From Planctomycetota bacterium (lineage in GTDB: Bacteria; Planctomycetota; Phycisphaerae; Tepidisphaerales; Tepidisphaeraceae): 40,350 bases of DNA. This document shows, piece after piece, positions 26,401-33,933 of this stretch. The notes beneath the pieces were generated by a model, which saw nothing but the letters and a program-made list of their open reading frames with translations, did not search any database and was not told the origin of the DNA. The stretch lies in the NCBI GenBank assembly GCA_039182125.1, contig JBCDCH010000035.1, positions 1-40,350 on the forward strand. Direction: 5' to 3'. The translations under genes and the position numbers were made by a program. How positions within the stretch are numbered: position 1 is the first letter of the stretch; each line of letters begins with the position of its first letter.

Positions 26401-27677
26401 AAGGGCTCGTGGCCGTGGTGTCCGACATCACAGACCTTCACGACGCACAGTCCCGCCTCGAAGCACTGACACAGCGCTTCGAAGCGTTCATGTCCAACTC
26501 GCCCGCCATGAAGTGGGCCGTCGACGAGGACAATCGCTACATCTTCGTCAACGACGCGTACTGCCAGATCATGCGGGTCGAACGCGAAGAGATCATCGGC
26601 AAAAAGACCAGCGAGGTATTGAGCAAGCAGACCTCCGAGGCGTTTCTCAAACGATCCCGATCGACCAACAACCAGGCCCTCTCGGCCGGTCAGCCGATCA
26701 CGTTCGAGATCGAGGTTCCCGTCGACGAAAACGTCTGCTGGATGTACGTCACCAAGTTCATCTTCGAAGACGCCAACGGCAACCAGATGATCGGCGGTTC
26801 GGCACTGGACATCACCGAACTCAAGCGGGTCGAAAGCGAACTGAAGCAAGTCAACGAGGAACTCGAGTCGCGCGTCACCTTTCGCACCGCCGAACTCACC
26901 GAGGCCCGCGACAAGCTCGAAAGCCGGGTCGAGTCACGCACCAGCGACCTGCGCATGCGCAACGAGCAGCTCGATCAGTTCGCCCGGGTGGCCTCCCACG
27001 ACCTGCGATCACCGCTGCGGACGATTATCGGCTACACGGAAATTCTCAGCGATCGGGCCGGTCTTGATGACCCGTTGGTCAAGGAATCGCTCGAGTCGAT
27101 CATTCGCGCCGGCAATCGAATGACCGGACTGATCGACGCCCTATCCAGCTTTTCACGGATCGGGCGTACGCCGCTCCAGACCGAGGAAGTCAACCTGAAC
27201 GACGTCATCCGACAATGCCGTGAAGATCTCGCCGCCGAAGTAGCAGCCGCCGAAGCGACCATCGTCGTGGAGCCCTTGCCGACCGTGCAGGGCGATCACA
27301 CGCTTTTGCGGCAGGTGGTCCAGAACCTAATCACCAACGCGATCAAGTTCGTCGGCGAGGACAAGCCCCGGGTCGAGATCGGCCCGATCGCCGAAGGAGA
27401 AGCTGTCTTCCCGGAAGGTGAATCCGTGCCCGGTGGCGGCTTCTACGTCCAGGATCACGGCATCGGTATCGAGCCGGACTTCATCGAAACCATCTTCGAG
27501 CCGTTCACCCGGCTCTACCCCAATCACGAGTATCCGGGCTCTGGAGTCGGCCTCTCAATTTGCCGACGCATCATCAACAACCACGGTGGTGTCATCTTTC
27601 TCGAATCGGAGCTCGGCAAGGGCACGCGGTTCAGCGTGGTCTTCCCGCCAGACAGGCTTACAGGAGTATCACAGTGA
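23487..27677 (+). CDS. CheB-CheR-PAS-histidine kinase fusion protein
   Basis: A 1396-residue signalling protein with no signal peptide. Domains in order: CheB methylesterase (about 15-200; catalytic Ser25 in GASAGG, His52 in QHLSPD, Asp145 in GTGTDGS); CheR methyltransferase (about 225-480; TQFFRD, SAM motif WVAGCATGEEAYS, CRNVLIYF); a degenerate PAS-like part; a heptad coiled coil (about 670-755, with repeated EELxxxNEEL); three PAS domains; a second coiled coil; then HisKA with phospho-accepting His1171 in ASHDLRSPLRT and an HATPase domain (NLITNAIKF, DHGIGI, GSGVGLSICRR). The CheB part lacks its usual receiver. It likely senses an unknown cue and phosphorylates the next gene's product, which overlaps by four bases. 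The start is GTG. Confidence 0.92.
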   Translation: MTQDLTAESTQELARPTFIVGIGASAGGLEPLEQFFAATPPITGMAFVVVQHLSPDYPSLMSELLARHTSLPIRRVEDGMAVGRDAIYLIPARKNMIIEDGVLRLFEQERDDEQPPLPIDVFFRSLAKDCGDKAVAIVLSGTGTDGSRGIADIKKAGGIVIVQDKVSAKFTGMPRAASDTGAVDVALAPDEMPSFLAAYAEDPSRLPSFTDQDDETLEGMEGVLRLLNTEHEIDFSLYKPSTVHRRIERRIMLGTDDNINQYVDRLKNDPDELHQLYKDLLIGVTQFFRDAAAFQSLGGSAIKEIFEQRGPQEEVRVWVAGCATGEEAYSIAMLLDEERRRLGRENQPIRVFATDAHRSSVDFAATGRYPADRLREVMPDRLSEYFTSVGTEFQVTPRLRQMITFATHNLISDAPFTRMDLVTCRNVLIYFKKPLQTQVISLLHFAMNANGFMFLGPSETTQPFRDEFETIDSHWRIYRKRRDVRLISPTRLPTRTPSMRRAPVPSITPQNALPLSGDTHLMRVYDQLLGETIGAAILVNERREVLHVFGEAGAFLHVPIGRRTFDVLAMIDEPLKTAVGAAIQKGLTSDKMETVGRVRIDDETTVLVSASPINAGNREERAILVRLDTAQTPKPEHPKPSKNIPESKQESTTGNTVSSNANDDFDASGANEETIVTLEQELQYTKETLQSTIEELETANEELNATNEELIASNEELQSTNEELHSVNEELHTVNAEYQQKITELTQLTDDMNNLLSSTAIGTVFVDRDLNVRRFTPSIKGLFNLRDADLGRPLAEISPVVKYSALIDDARMVLETGQVHEHETEAHDGTNLLIRFNPYLLNNGNINGLVITTVDITKIKQAEKDTEEERVLTQRILDTLPAMVIFKDDENRILRINQTVADWVKLPRDQIEGRHSSEIFGEELAAKYYQDDLQVLRAGKPVLGITEKVDTDAGTRWVRTDKVPLVDSRGRKGLVAVVSDITDLHDAQSRLEALTQRFEAFMSNSPAMKWAVDEDNRYIFVNDAYCQIMRVEREEIIGKKTSEVLSKQTSEAFLKRSRSTNNQALSAGQPITFEIEVPVDENVCWMYVTKFIFEDANGNQMIGGSALDITELKRVESELKQVNEELESRVTFRTAELTEARDKLESRVESRTSDLRMRNEQLDQFARVASHDLRSPLRTIIGYTEILSDRAGLDDPLVKESLESIIRAGNRMTGLIDALSSFSRIGRTPLQTEEVNLNDVIRQCREDLAAEVAAAEATIVVEPLPTVQGDHTLLRQVVQNLITNAIKFVGEDKPRVEIGPIAEGEAVFPEGESVPGGGFYVQDHGIGIEPDFIETIFEPFTRLYPNHEYPGSGVGLSICRRIINNHGGVIFLESELGKGTRFSVVFPPDRLTGVSQ

Positions 27678-28132
27678 AGAAGAAGCCAACCATCCTGCTG
27701 ATCGAGGACAACCGCGACGACCAGCGATTCGTCAAACTCGCGCTCGAGTATCTCGAGATCGACGCCAACCTCGAAGTGGTCGACGACGCGCGCCACGGCA
27801 TGCGGTATCTGATGAACGAGGGCGAATACGAACACGCCGAGACGCCCGACCTGATCATCATGGACATCAACATGCCGCGCGTGTCGGGGATCGAGATGCT
27901 CGACCTGATGCATGTCGACGAGCGGATCGGGCTGATCCCGGTCATCATGCTCACCACCTCCGACGCCAGCGAGGATGTCAACGCGTGTTACGCCAAGGGT
28001 TGCAACGCGTTCGTCACCAAACCGTTCGGACACAAGGAGCTTCTCGACAAGCTCAACAAGCTGTGTGCGTTCTGGCTCGACGCCGCCGAGCTCCCGACCG
28101 TCAGCCGACCGCACGCCAAGGCGATGGCCTGA
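27674..28132 (+). CDS. Single-domain response regulator (Rcp1-like)
   Basis: A 152-residue receiver domain without an output domain. Acidic pocket EDNRDD (11-16), phosphorylated Asp64 in LIIMDINMP, Thr94/Thr95 in MLTTSD and Lys116 in VTKPFG are all present. The extended alpha4/beta5 region and the late start of the C-terminal helix resemble Rcp1-type regulators that pair with PAS or phytochrome kinases. The GTG start at 27674 overlaps the kinase stop codon (GTGA), with AGGAG 7 bases upstream, so translation is coupled. The fused kinase is almost certainly the partner. A downstream target or phosphotransfer protein is not in the window. Confidence 0.92.
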   Translation: MKKKPTILLIEDNRDDQRFVKLALEYLEIDANLEVVDDARHGMRYLMNEGEYEHAETPDLIIMDINMPRVSGIEMLDLMHVDERIGLIPVIMLTTSDASEDVNACYAKGCNAFVTKPFGHKELLDKLNKLCAFWLDAAELPTVSRPHAKAMA

Positions 28133-28182
28133 CGCGAAAGTTGCGCCGTCGGGCCGGAGCCGTGCGTTAGCGCCGGGGTTGT

Positions 28183-29688
28183 ATGGAGACCCCAGCGAGC
28201 ATCGCCGCCGGCCTGCGTCGAGCGGCCGACTTCGTCGAGAGATCGAACGCAACAGCCGACGGCGACGCGATTCACAAGATCGTTGGCAGCAACGGCGTCG
28301 TCCACGTCCGCCCCGGCGCCGGACTCCTCGGTGATCGGCCGCTGGATGCCGACCTGCTTTGGGACTTCGGCGATCCGGGCGGGCGGCGGAACCAACTCCC
28401 GGGCTTCAACGCCGCCCACCGATACAGCGAACCGGGCGAATACACCGTCACGCTCGTCTTGCGGCACGCCGGTTCCGTAAGTATCCACCGCTCGACGGTG
28501 CGTGTTCCCTCCGTTGATCGAAGCCGAACGATCACGCAACCGGCCCCCAAGCTCGGCGATGGCGTCCGCCTCGAACTCACCCGCGGCAACGTCTACGACA
28601 TCGACGAAACAATCGTGCTCGGCGGCCATGACATACGCATCACCGCCGTCGGCACCGGTCCGCCACCAATCCTTCGATGGGTCGGCGGCAGCGGCGAAAT
28701 GATCCGCTGCACACCGACGTGCCGGGACGTGCTGATCGAAGGCATCGCGTTCGACGCCGTCGGCAAACGCGGCGACCGTTTCCTGATCGCCAACGCCATC
28801 GCCGCATCCGGCACCAACCTCGCCATCATCGACTGTCGCTTCGATCAGGTGCAGGACGCGATCAATGCCAACGGTCGACCGACCGGCTTGCTCATACAGC
28901 GCTGCACCGCCGGCGACGATCTTCACGCCTACCTCTGCTGGGCCGAAGGCACCGACATCGTTCTGCTCGACAACACCGCCACGCACAGCATCAAGGAACA
29001 CATCGTCCGAGTCGGCGGTGCGGAGCGTTTGCTTGGTGTCGGCAACGCTTTCACGAACCGTCGCAAATCGTGTTTCAACGTGCAGGTCGCCGAGCAGGTC
29101 TGGCTTGAGGACAACCGGATCTCCGGCGCGTGGGCGCTGGGCCCGTTGGGCGGAGCGGACGGCCGAGACTCAACCGAGCGATGCCGGATCGCCGTCGTGC
29201 GGAGCAACGTCAGCGACACGACTTTCGAGCTCAAGCACGGTGCCGAGTCGGTCCGCTTCAGCGGCAACCTGCTCCACACCGACAACCAACCGGCGATCTG
29301 CATCGAAGGCTTCTCGGCCGCGTTCGATCGCGGCGTGACGGACATCGACCTGTACGACAACACCGCGGTCAACCTCGGCGAGCACGGCAACTTCCTCCGC
29401 ATCGACGGCCCGGCGAAGAACGTACGCCTCACCGGCAACCGCTACCTCGCCCCACGCCTGCGGCCCGGCAGCCACGAGACTGCGGTGATCTTCATCCTCG
29501 ACGACAACGCCGACGCGATCGTTGGGATGACCGACAATCACTGGCCGGATACGCGAGATCGAAACCACGCATTCGCCGGCGACGGACTTCATTACGTCTG
29601 GCCGACATGGAGCGACCAGCGCGGCTACGTCCGCGACCTCACGAACCCGTCAGCAGGATCAGCGCAAACACCACCGGCATCAGCGTGA
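28183..29688 (+). CDS. PKD domain plus right-handed beta-helix protein
   Basis: A 501-residue protein. Residues about 50-108 form a PKD-type Ig fold (LLWDFGDPGG, HRYSEPGEYTVTLVLRH). From about 120 on, short repeats suggest a parallel beta-helix as in pectin lyase-like proteins: VLIEGIAFDAVG, LAIIDCRFDQVQDAINANG, GLLIQRCTAGD, VWLEDNRISG and VRLTGNRYLAP. Beta-helix proteins often bind or cleave polysaccharides; I cannot identify catalytic residues. No signal peptide is visible from ATG 28183, which is unexpected for a PKD protein. The last 50 bases overlap, tail to tail, the DUF5658-type gene, so the C-terminal tail (NPSAGSAQTPPASA) is antisense to its final membrane helix. Confidence 0.7.
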   Translation: METPASIAAGLRRAADFVERSNATADGDAIHKIVGSNGVVHVRPGAGLLGDRPLDADLLWDFGDPGGRRNQLPGFNAAHRYSEPGEYTVTLVLRHAGSVSIHRSTVRVPSVDRSRTITQPAPKLGDGVRLELTRGNVYDIDETIVLGGHDIRITAVGTGPPPILRWVGGSGEMIRCTPTCRDVLIEGIAFDAVGKRGDRFLIANAIAASGTNLAIIDCRFDQVQDAINANGRPTGLLIQRCTAGDDLHAYLCWAEGTDIVLLDNTATHSIKEHIVRVGGAERLLGVGNAFTNRRKSCFNVQVAEQVWLEDNRISGAWALGPLGGADGRDSTERCRIAVVRSNVSDTTFELKHGAESVRFSGNLLHTDNQPAICIEGFSAAFDRGVTDIDLYDNTAVNLGEHGNFLRIDGPAKNVRLTGNRYLAPRLRPGSHETAVIFILDDNADAIVGMTDNHWPDTRDRNHAFAGDGLHYVWPTWSDQRGYVRDLTNPSAGSAQTPPASA

Positions 29689-30019
29689 GGGCGATGCCAT
29701 AGACCGTGAGCCGACGACCGGCCTCGAAGTTCAACCGCCCGACGTACTCGCACAGGAGAATCACGAACGAGATGACGACGAACTTGAAGATCGTCATGCC
29801 CGAGATGCCGAAGCGTTCAAGGATCCAGTTGGCCACGGGGTTCGCCTCGGCGCCACCGATGCTCAGGATCACGAAGGTCATCATCACGTCCAGCGTGCTG
29901 AAGAGCACGAACCACACGTATCGGTCGGGAAACAACAGCGTCCCCCACGGCGGTGGGTTGTCCGGATCGACCGGGGTCACGGCCGAGCGTATGCGGCGGA
30001 TGGTCGCGGCTTTGACCAA
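29639..30019 (-). CDS. DUF5658-like small membrane protein
   Basis: A 126-residue protein with three predicted transmembrane helices after a cytoplasmic N-terminus. RYVWFVLFSTLDVMMTFVIL, GGAEANPVANWILERFG and FKFVVISFVILLCEYVGR follow the DUF5658 pattern (Asp in the first helix, then GxxExNP). Its function is unknown. ATG at 30019 is 80 bases from the divergent transketolase start. The 50-base convergent overlap with the beta-helix gene is long for this window. Confidence 0.75.
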   Translation of the reverse strand: MVKAATIRRIRSAVTPVDPDNPPPWGTLLFPDRYVWFVLFSTLDVMMTFVILSIGGAEANPVANWILERFGISGMTIFKFVVISFVILLCEYVGRLNFEAGRRLTVYGIALTLMPVVFALILLTGS

Positions 30020-30099
30020 GATGGGGCCGACGGTGACCGGGGGTTCTTAACCATTTTCGCCTATTGAGAAGCACCCCGCCGTCCGCCACAATCCGACGC

Positions 30100-32079
30100 A
30101 TGCCCGATATCGAACCCAAGCTCGCCGTTGACACCATCCGCATGCTCAGCGCCGATGCTGTTCTCGAAGCCAACTCCGGCCACACCGGCACGCCGGTCGC
30201 CCTCGCGCCGGTCGCCTACGAGATCTTCCAAAACCACCTCCGCTACGATCCGGCCGATCCGAAGTGGGCCAACCGTGATCGCTTCATCCTTTCGGTCGGC
30301 CACGCGTCGATGCTGCTCTACTCCATGCTGCACGTCTGCGGCGTCAAGGAGAAGGACGGTTCCCCCGCGGTCAGCCTCGACGACATCAAGCACTTCCGCC
30401 AGCTCGGCTACAAGACCCCCGGCCACCCCGAATCCCACCTGACCGCCGGCGTTGAAGTCACCACCGGACCGCTCGGCCAGGGTGTCGGCACCTCGGTCGG
30501 CATCGCCGCCGCGGGCAAGCACCTCGCCGCGAAGTATCCCGACCTCTTCGATTACAACGTCTACGTTCTCTGCTCCGACGGTGACATGATGGAGGGCATC
30601 GGCAACGAAGCCGCTTCGCTCGCCGGCCACATGCAACTGGACAACCTCGTCTGGCTCTACGACGACAACGAGATCACCATCGAGGGCGATACCGATCTCG
30701 CCTTCACCGAGAACGTCGCTGACCGGATGGCAGCGCAGGGTTGGAACGTCATCCACATCGACGATGCCAACGACATCGCCGCGGTGAAGGCGGCACTCGA
30801 GAACTTCAAGAACACGACCGGCAAGCCGACGTTCGTCAACATCAAGTCGAAGATCGCCTACGGCTTCCCGACGATGCAGGGCAGCCACAACGCCCACGCC
30901 GCCGTCACCGACGCCGAGGAGATCAAGGGCGCGAAGAAACACTTCGGCCTGCCGCCGGACGAAAAGTTCTACATCCCCGACGGCACCTACGACCACTACG
31001 CCGCCGGCTTCGGCAAGCGCGGGTCCGAGGCTCACGCCGCGTGGAAGAAGAAGCTGGACGCGCACGCCGACGGCAAGGCGATCGCCGACCTTCTCGACGG
31101 AAAACTGCCTGCGGGCTGGGACGCCGATCTGCCGACCTTCGAGCCCGACGCCAAGGGCATGGCCTCCCGCTCGTCCAGCGGCAAGGTTCTCAATGCACTG
31201 GCCAAGAAAATCCCGACGCTCCTCGGCGGCAGCGCCGACCTGGCTCCGTCGAACAACACGCTGCTCGCCGACGAAGACGGCTTCCTCCCCGGCACCTACC
31301 ACGGCCGAAACTTCCACTACGGCGTCCGTGAACACGTCGCCATGACCACCGTCAACGGCCTGACCCTCTCGGGCTTGCGTGGGTACGGGGCGACGTTCTT
31401 CGTCTTTACCGACTACTGCCGACCGGCCCTGCGGCTCGCGTCGATCATGCAGATCCCGTCGCTGTTCATCTTCACGCACGACTCGATCGGCCTGGGCGAG
31501 GACGGCCCGACCCACCAGCCGATCGAGCACCTGGCGATGATGCGCGCCACGCCCGGCGTTTACGTCTTCCGCCCCGCCGACGCCAACGAAGTCCGCGAGT
31601 GCTACAAGGCGGCCATGAAGCTCGAGCACAATCCGGCGCTCATGGTCTTCAGCCGGCAGAACCTGCCGACCATGGACGCCGACACCAGCGACGCGGCCAA
31701 GGGGGCTTATGTCATCGGCCCCTGCCAGGGCACGCCCGACGTCATCCTCATGGGCACCGGCTCGGAGGTGCAGCACCTCATGGAAGCCAAGGCCACCCTG
31801 GAGGCCGACGGCATGAACGTCCGCGTCGTCAGCATGCCTTGCTGGGAGCTCTTCGAGCAGCAGGACGATGCGTACAAGCAGAGCGTCCTTCCGGATGAAG
31901 TGACCAAGCGCGTCGCGATGGAGGCCGCCAGTGACTTCGGCTGGCATCGCTACATCGGCCCCAAGGGCAAGGCCATCGCCATGCAGAGCTTCGGCGAATC
32001 GGCACCGGCGGGCGAGTTGTTCAAACACTTCGGCTTCACCGCCGAGAACGTGGTGAAGACAGTGAAATCGCTGGGCTGA
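30100..32079 (+). CDS. tkt: Transketolase
   Basis: A 659-residue thiamine diphosphate enzyme of the non-oxidative pentose phosphate pathway, moving two-carbon units between sugar phosphates. The N-terminal pyrophosphate domain has NSGHTGTPVALAP (usually SGHPGxPxG), NRDRFILSVGHASMLLYSML and the diphosphate motif SDGDMMEG (159-166), followed by DDNEITIEGDT. The middle domain has YGVREHVAMTTVNGL and DSIGLGEDGPTHQPIEHLA. The length is normal. ATG 30100 begins the family N-terminus (PDIEPKLAVDTIRM); an earlier in-frame TTG at 30064 adds residues without matching the family. The sulfatase gene starts 5 bases after the stop and may be co-transcribed. Confidence 0.95.
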   Translation: MPDIEPKLAVDTIRMLSADAVLEANSGHTGTPVALAPVAYEIFQNHLRYDPADPKWANRDRFILSVGHASMLLYSMLHVCGVKEKDGSPAVSLDDIKHFRQLGYKTPGHPESHLTAGVEVTTGPLGQGVGTSVGIAAAGKHLAAKYPDLFDYNVYVLCSDGDMMEGIGNEAASLAGHMQLDNLVWLYDDNEITIEGDTDLAFTENVADRMAAQGWNVIHIDDANDIAAVKAALENFKNTTGKPTFVNIKSKIAYGFPTMQGSHNAHAAVTDAEEIKGAKKHFGLPPDEKFYIPDGTYDHYAAGFGKRGSEAHAAWKKKLDAHADGKAIADLLDGKLPAGWDADLPTFEPDAKGMASRSSSGKVLNALAKKIPTLLGGSADLAPSNNTLLADEDGFLPGTYHGRNFHYGVREHVAMTTVNGLTLSGLRGYGATFFVFTDYCRPALRLASIMQIPSLFIFTHDSIGLGEDGPTHQPIEHLAMMRATPGVYVFRPADANEVRECYKAAMKLEHNPALMVFSRQNLPTMDADTSDAAKGAYVIGPCQGTPDVILMGTGSEVQHLMEAKATLEADGMNVRVVSMPCWELFEQQDDAYKQSVLPDEVTKRVAMEAASDFGWHRYIGPKGKAIAMQSFGESAPAGELFKHFGFTAENVVKTVKSLG

Positions 32080-32084
32080 TCTCT

Positions 32085-33362
32085 TTGTCATCCCGCCCGC
32101 CCGACATCCTCATCTCGATCGCCGACGATCAGCGCCACTCCGCCATCGGCTGTGCCGGAGTCGAGGCGGTGCGTACGCCCCACCTCGACGCGCTGGCCGA
32201 CCGCGGCTGCCGCATCACGCGTGCCCATCACGCCGGTTCTCCGCACGGCGCGGTGTGTATCCCGAGCCGTGCGATGTTGCACACCGGGCGCGGGCCGTTC
32301 GACATTCCGGATGAGATGTTGCTCGGCGCGACGTCGGCCGGCCCGGCGACCGCCCCGACCCTCGCGTCGTTGCTTCGCGCGGCCGGCTATCACACGCACA
32401 TGGTCGGTAAGTGGCACAACGGCCCGGCCGCGTTGCGGCGTGACTTCGACGCCGGCAAGTGCGTGTTCGAAGGCGGGATGACCGACCCGTGGAACGTGCC
32501 AGCCGTCGACTTCGACGCGGACGGCGAGACCGCATACTGCTACCAGGGTGTGCATGCGACCGAGCAGTTCACCGACGCGGCCGAGCGGGTCATCAACGCC
32601 CATCGGCGTGGAGATTTCGGCGACAAACCGTTGTTCCTCTGCGTTGCATGGACCGCGCCGCACGATCCGCGACAGACACACCGGCAGTTTCACGACCTTT
32701 ACGACCCGGCCGACATCGAACTGCCGCCCAACGCCTGGCCGCGGCATCCGTTCGACAACGGCGAGATGAGCGTCCGCGACGAGATGCTCGCGCCGCTGCC
32801 GCGCGATCCCGGCGAGATGTGTCGACACATCGCCGACTACTACGCCATGATCACCCACATGGACGCGGGCATCGGTCGGGTGCTGGACGCGTTCGGCGAT
32901 GGGCTTGCGATCCACACCGCCGACCACGGTCTCGCCGTCGGCCAACACGGGCTGATGGGCAAGCAAAATCTCTACGACCACTCGATCCGCGTCCCGCTGA
33001 TCATGGCCGGGCAGGGCGTGCCGGTCGGCGTGCGCGACGGGCTTTGCTATCAACATGATTTGTTCCCGACGATCTGCGAGACAACGGGCGCCGAGTTGCC
33101 CGACGGCATCGTGTTCGAGTCGCTCTGGCCGATGGTCCGCGGAGAATCGGAAGGCCGGGCGTTTGTCGGTTGTCGTTATGCCGACCACCAGCGTTGTGTC
33201 ACCGACGGCCAACGCAAACTCATCACCTACGTCAACGGTCGGCGGCAGTCGTTCGATCTCAACGCCGATCCGTGGGAAACCCACGACCTCGGCGGCGATG
33301 CGGAACTCGTGGCGATGCTCGGCGAATGGCAACGAGCGTTCGCCGACCCGCTGGCATCATGA
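32085..33362 (+). CDS. Formylglycine-dependent sulfatase
   Basis: A 425-residue type I sulfatase. PDILISIADDQRHSAIG is the metal-binding start; GAVCIPSRAMLHTGR contains the CxPSR modification motif with Cys58. GKWHNGP, TAPHDPRQTH and TADHGLAVGQHGLMGKQNLYD supply the remaining active-site residues. The last ~100 residues form the usual C-terminal subdomain (ITYVNGRRQSFDLNADPWET). It is shorter than the sulfatase at 14437-15894 and not closely similar to it. The start must be the TTG at 32085, since the family's first strand begins six residues later; no signal peptide is possible. It lies five bases after transketolase, so the pair is probably an operon. Substrate unknown. Confidence 0.9.
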   Translation: MSSRPPDILISIADDQRHSAIGCAGVEAVRTPHLDALADRGCRITRAHHAGSPHGAVCIPSRAMLHTGRGPFDIPDEMLLGATSAGPATAPTLASLLRAAGYHTHMVGKWHNGPAALRRDFDAGKCVFEGGMTDPWNVPAVDFDADGETAYCYQGVHATEQFTDAAERVINAHRRGDFGDKPLFLCVAWTAPHDPRQTHRQFHDLYDPADIELPPNAWPRHPFDNGEMSVRDEMLAPLPRDPGEMCRHIADYYAMITHMDAGIGRVLDAFGDGLAIHTADHGLAVGQHGLMGKQNLYDHSIRVPLIMAGQGVPVGVRDGLCYQHDLFPTICETTGAELPDGIVFESLWPMVRGESEGRAFVGCRYADHQRCVTDGQRKLITYVNGRRQSFDLNADPWETHDLGGDAELVAMLGEWQRAFADPLAS

Positions 33363-33373
33363 ACACAGGGTAC

Positions 33374-33400
33374 CATCACTCAGCCGACGGCAGAGTGATG
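33374..33400. terminator. Hairpin downstream of sulfatase, possible terminator
   Basis: A perfect 8-bp stem, CATCACTC (33374-33381) with GAGTGATG (33393-33400), encloses an 11-base loop, 12 bases after the sulfatase stop codon. No T-run follows, so it would be an imperfect terminator or only an RNA-stabilising hairpin. Confidence 0.35.
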
Positions 33401-33495
33401 CGCCGACGATCATCACCGCATCAGCCTGGCTAAGCCCGATTGATGGCACCCGATTGAGCATGTGTGTTGACGTCGGTATCGATACAATATACGGC

Positions 33496-33927
33496 ATGAC
33501 CCCCGTCGCTTGCATATTCCTGGTTCTCATGACTTGTGGTTTGAGCGAAGGCCCAGCCACCTCACCCGCGACACAAGAGGCAGTTGAGAAGCGTAGTGAC
33601 GACGAGATTCGCGAGGTCGGCAGCCGGATGCAAAAGGCAATGCTCGTCGCCGTGGAGGAACTTGACAGGACCGGCGAATGGCCGGCCAATCTGCTGGAGT
33701 CCATTCCGAAGAAACTGCGGGAGAAGCTACCGCCAACGCTGGTCTACGCCCGCCCAACTCGACCGATCCAGAACTGGGGTGGCAACGTACCCGTCCTGTT
33801 TGAGAACAAGATGTGGACCGGTCAGCCGCTTTGGGTGTTCTTTGCGGATGGACATGGTGAACTTGTGAGTGACGAGAAGGAGTTTCAGAGACTGCAATTC
33901 CTAGCTGGCATCAATGGCGGGCCATGA
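33496..33927 (+). CDS. Small putative lipoprotein with an H-X9-DG-like end
   Basis: A 143-residue protein. A hydrophobic start with a Cys (ACIFLVLMTCGLSEG) suggests a lipoprotein signal, although the lipobox LMTC is not ideal. A charged helical middle (EEVGS-like segment, MQKAMLVAVEELDRTGEW) follows. The C-terminal part VPVLFENKMWTGQPLWVFFA, ending in DGHGELVSD, resembles the final strands of planctomycete pseudopilin-like H-X9-DG proteins (LFEN, then FADGH, then E). The function is unknown. The gene is less GC-rich than its neighbours and stands alone between two sugar or phosphate enzymes. The frame is open further upstream but there overlaps the sulfatase. Confidence 0.6.
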   Translation: MTPVACIFLVLMTCGLSEGPATSPATQEAVEKRSDDEIREVGSRMQKAMLVAVEELDRTGEWPANLLESIPKKLREKLPPTLVYARPTRPIQNWGGNVPVLFENKMWTGQPLWVFFADGHGELVSDEKEFQRLQFLAGINGGP

Positions 33928-33933
33928 CCCACT

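Noticed and set aside
30061-32091. Open frame of about 676 codons on the minus strand opposite transketolase
   Set aside because: It is a mirror of the transketolase gene caused by high GC and codon-position bias; its translation is repetitive Val/Gly/Arg/Asp with no domain, while the plus strand has clear transketolase motifs.
33465-33490. TTGACG and TACAAT as a promoter for the small lipoprotein gene
   Set aside because: The spacing between the two boxes is only 10 bases, too short for a sigma-70 promoter.
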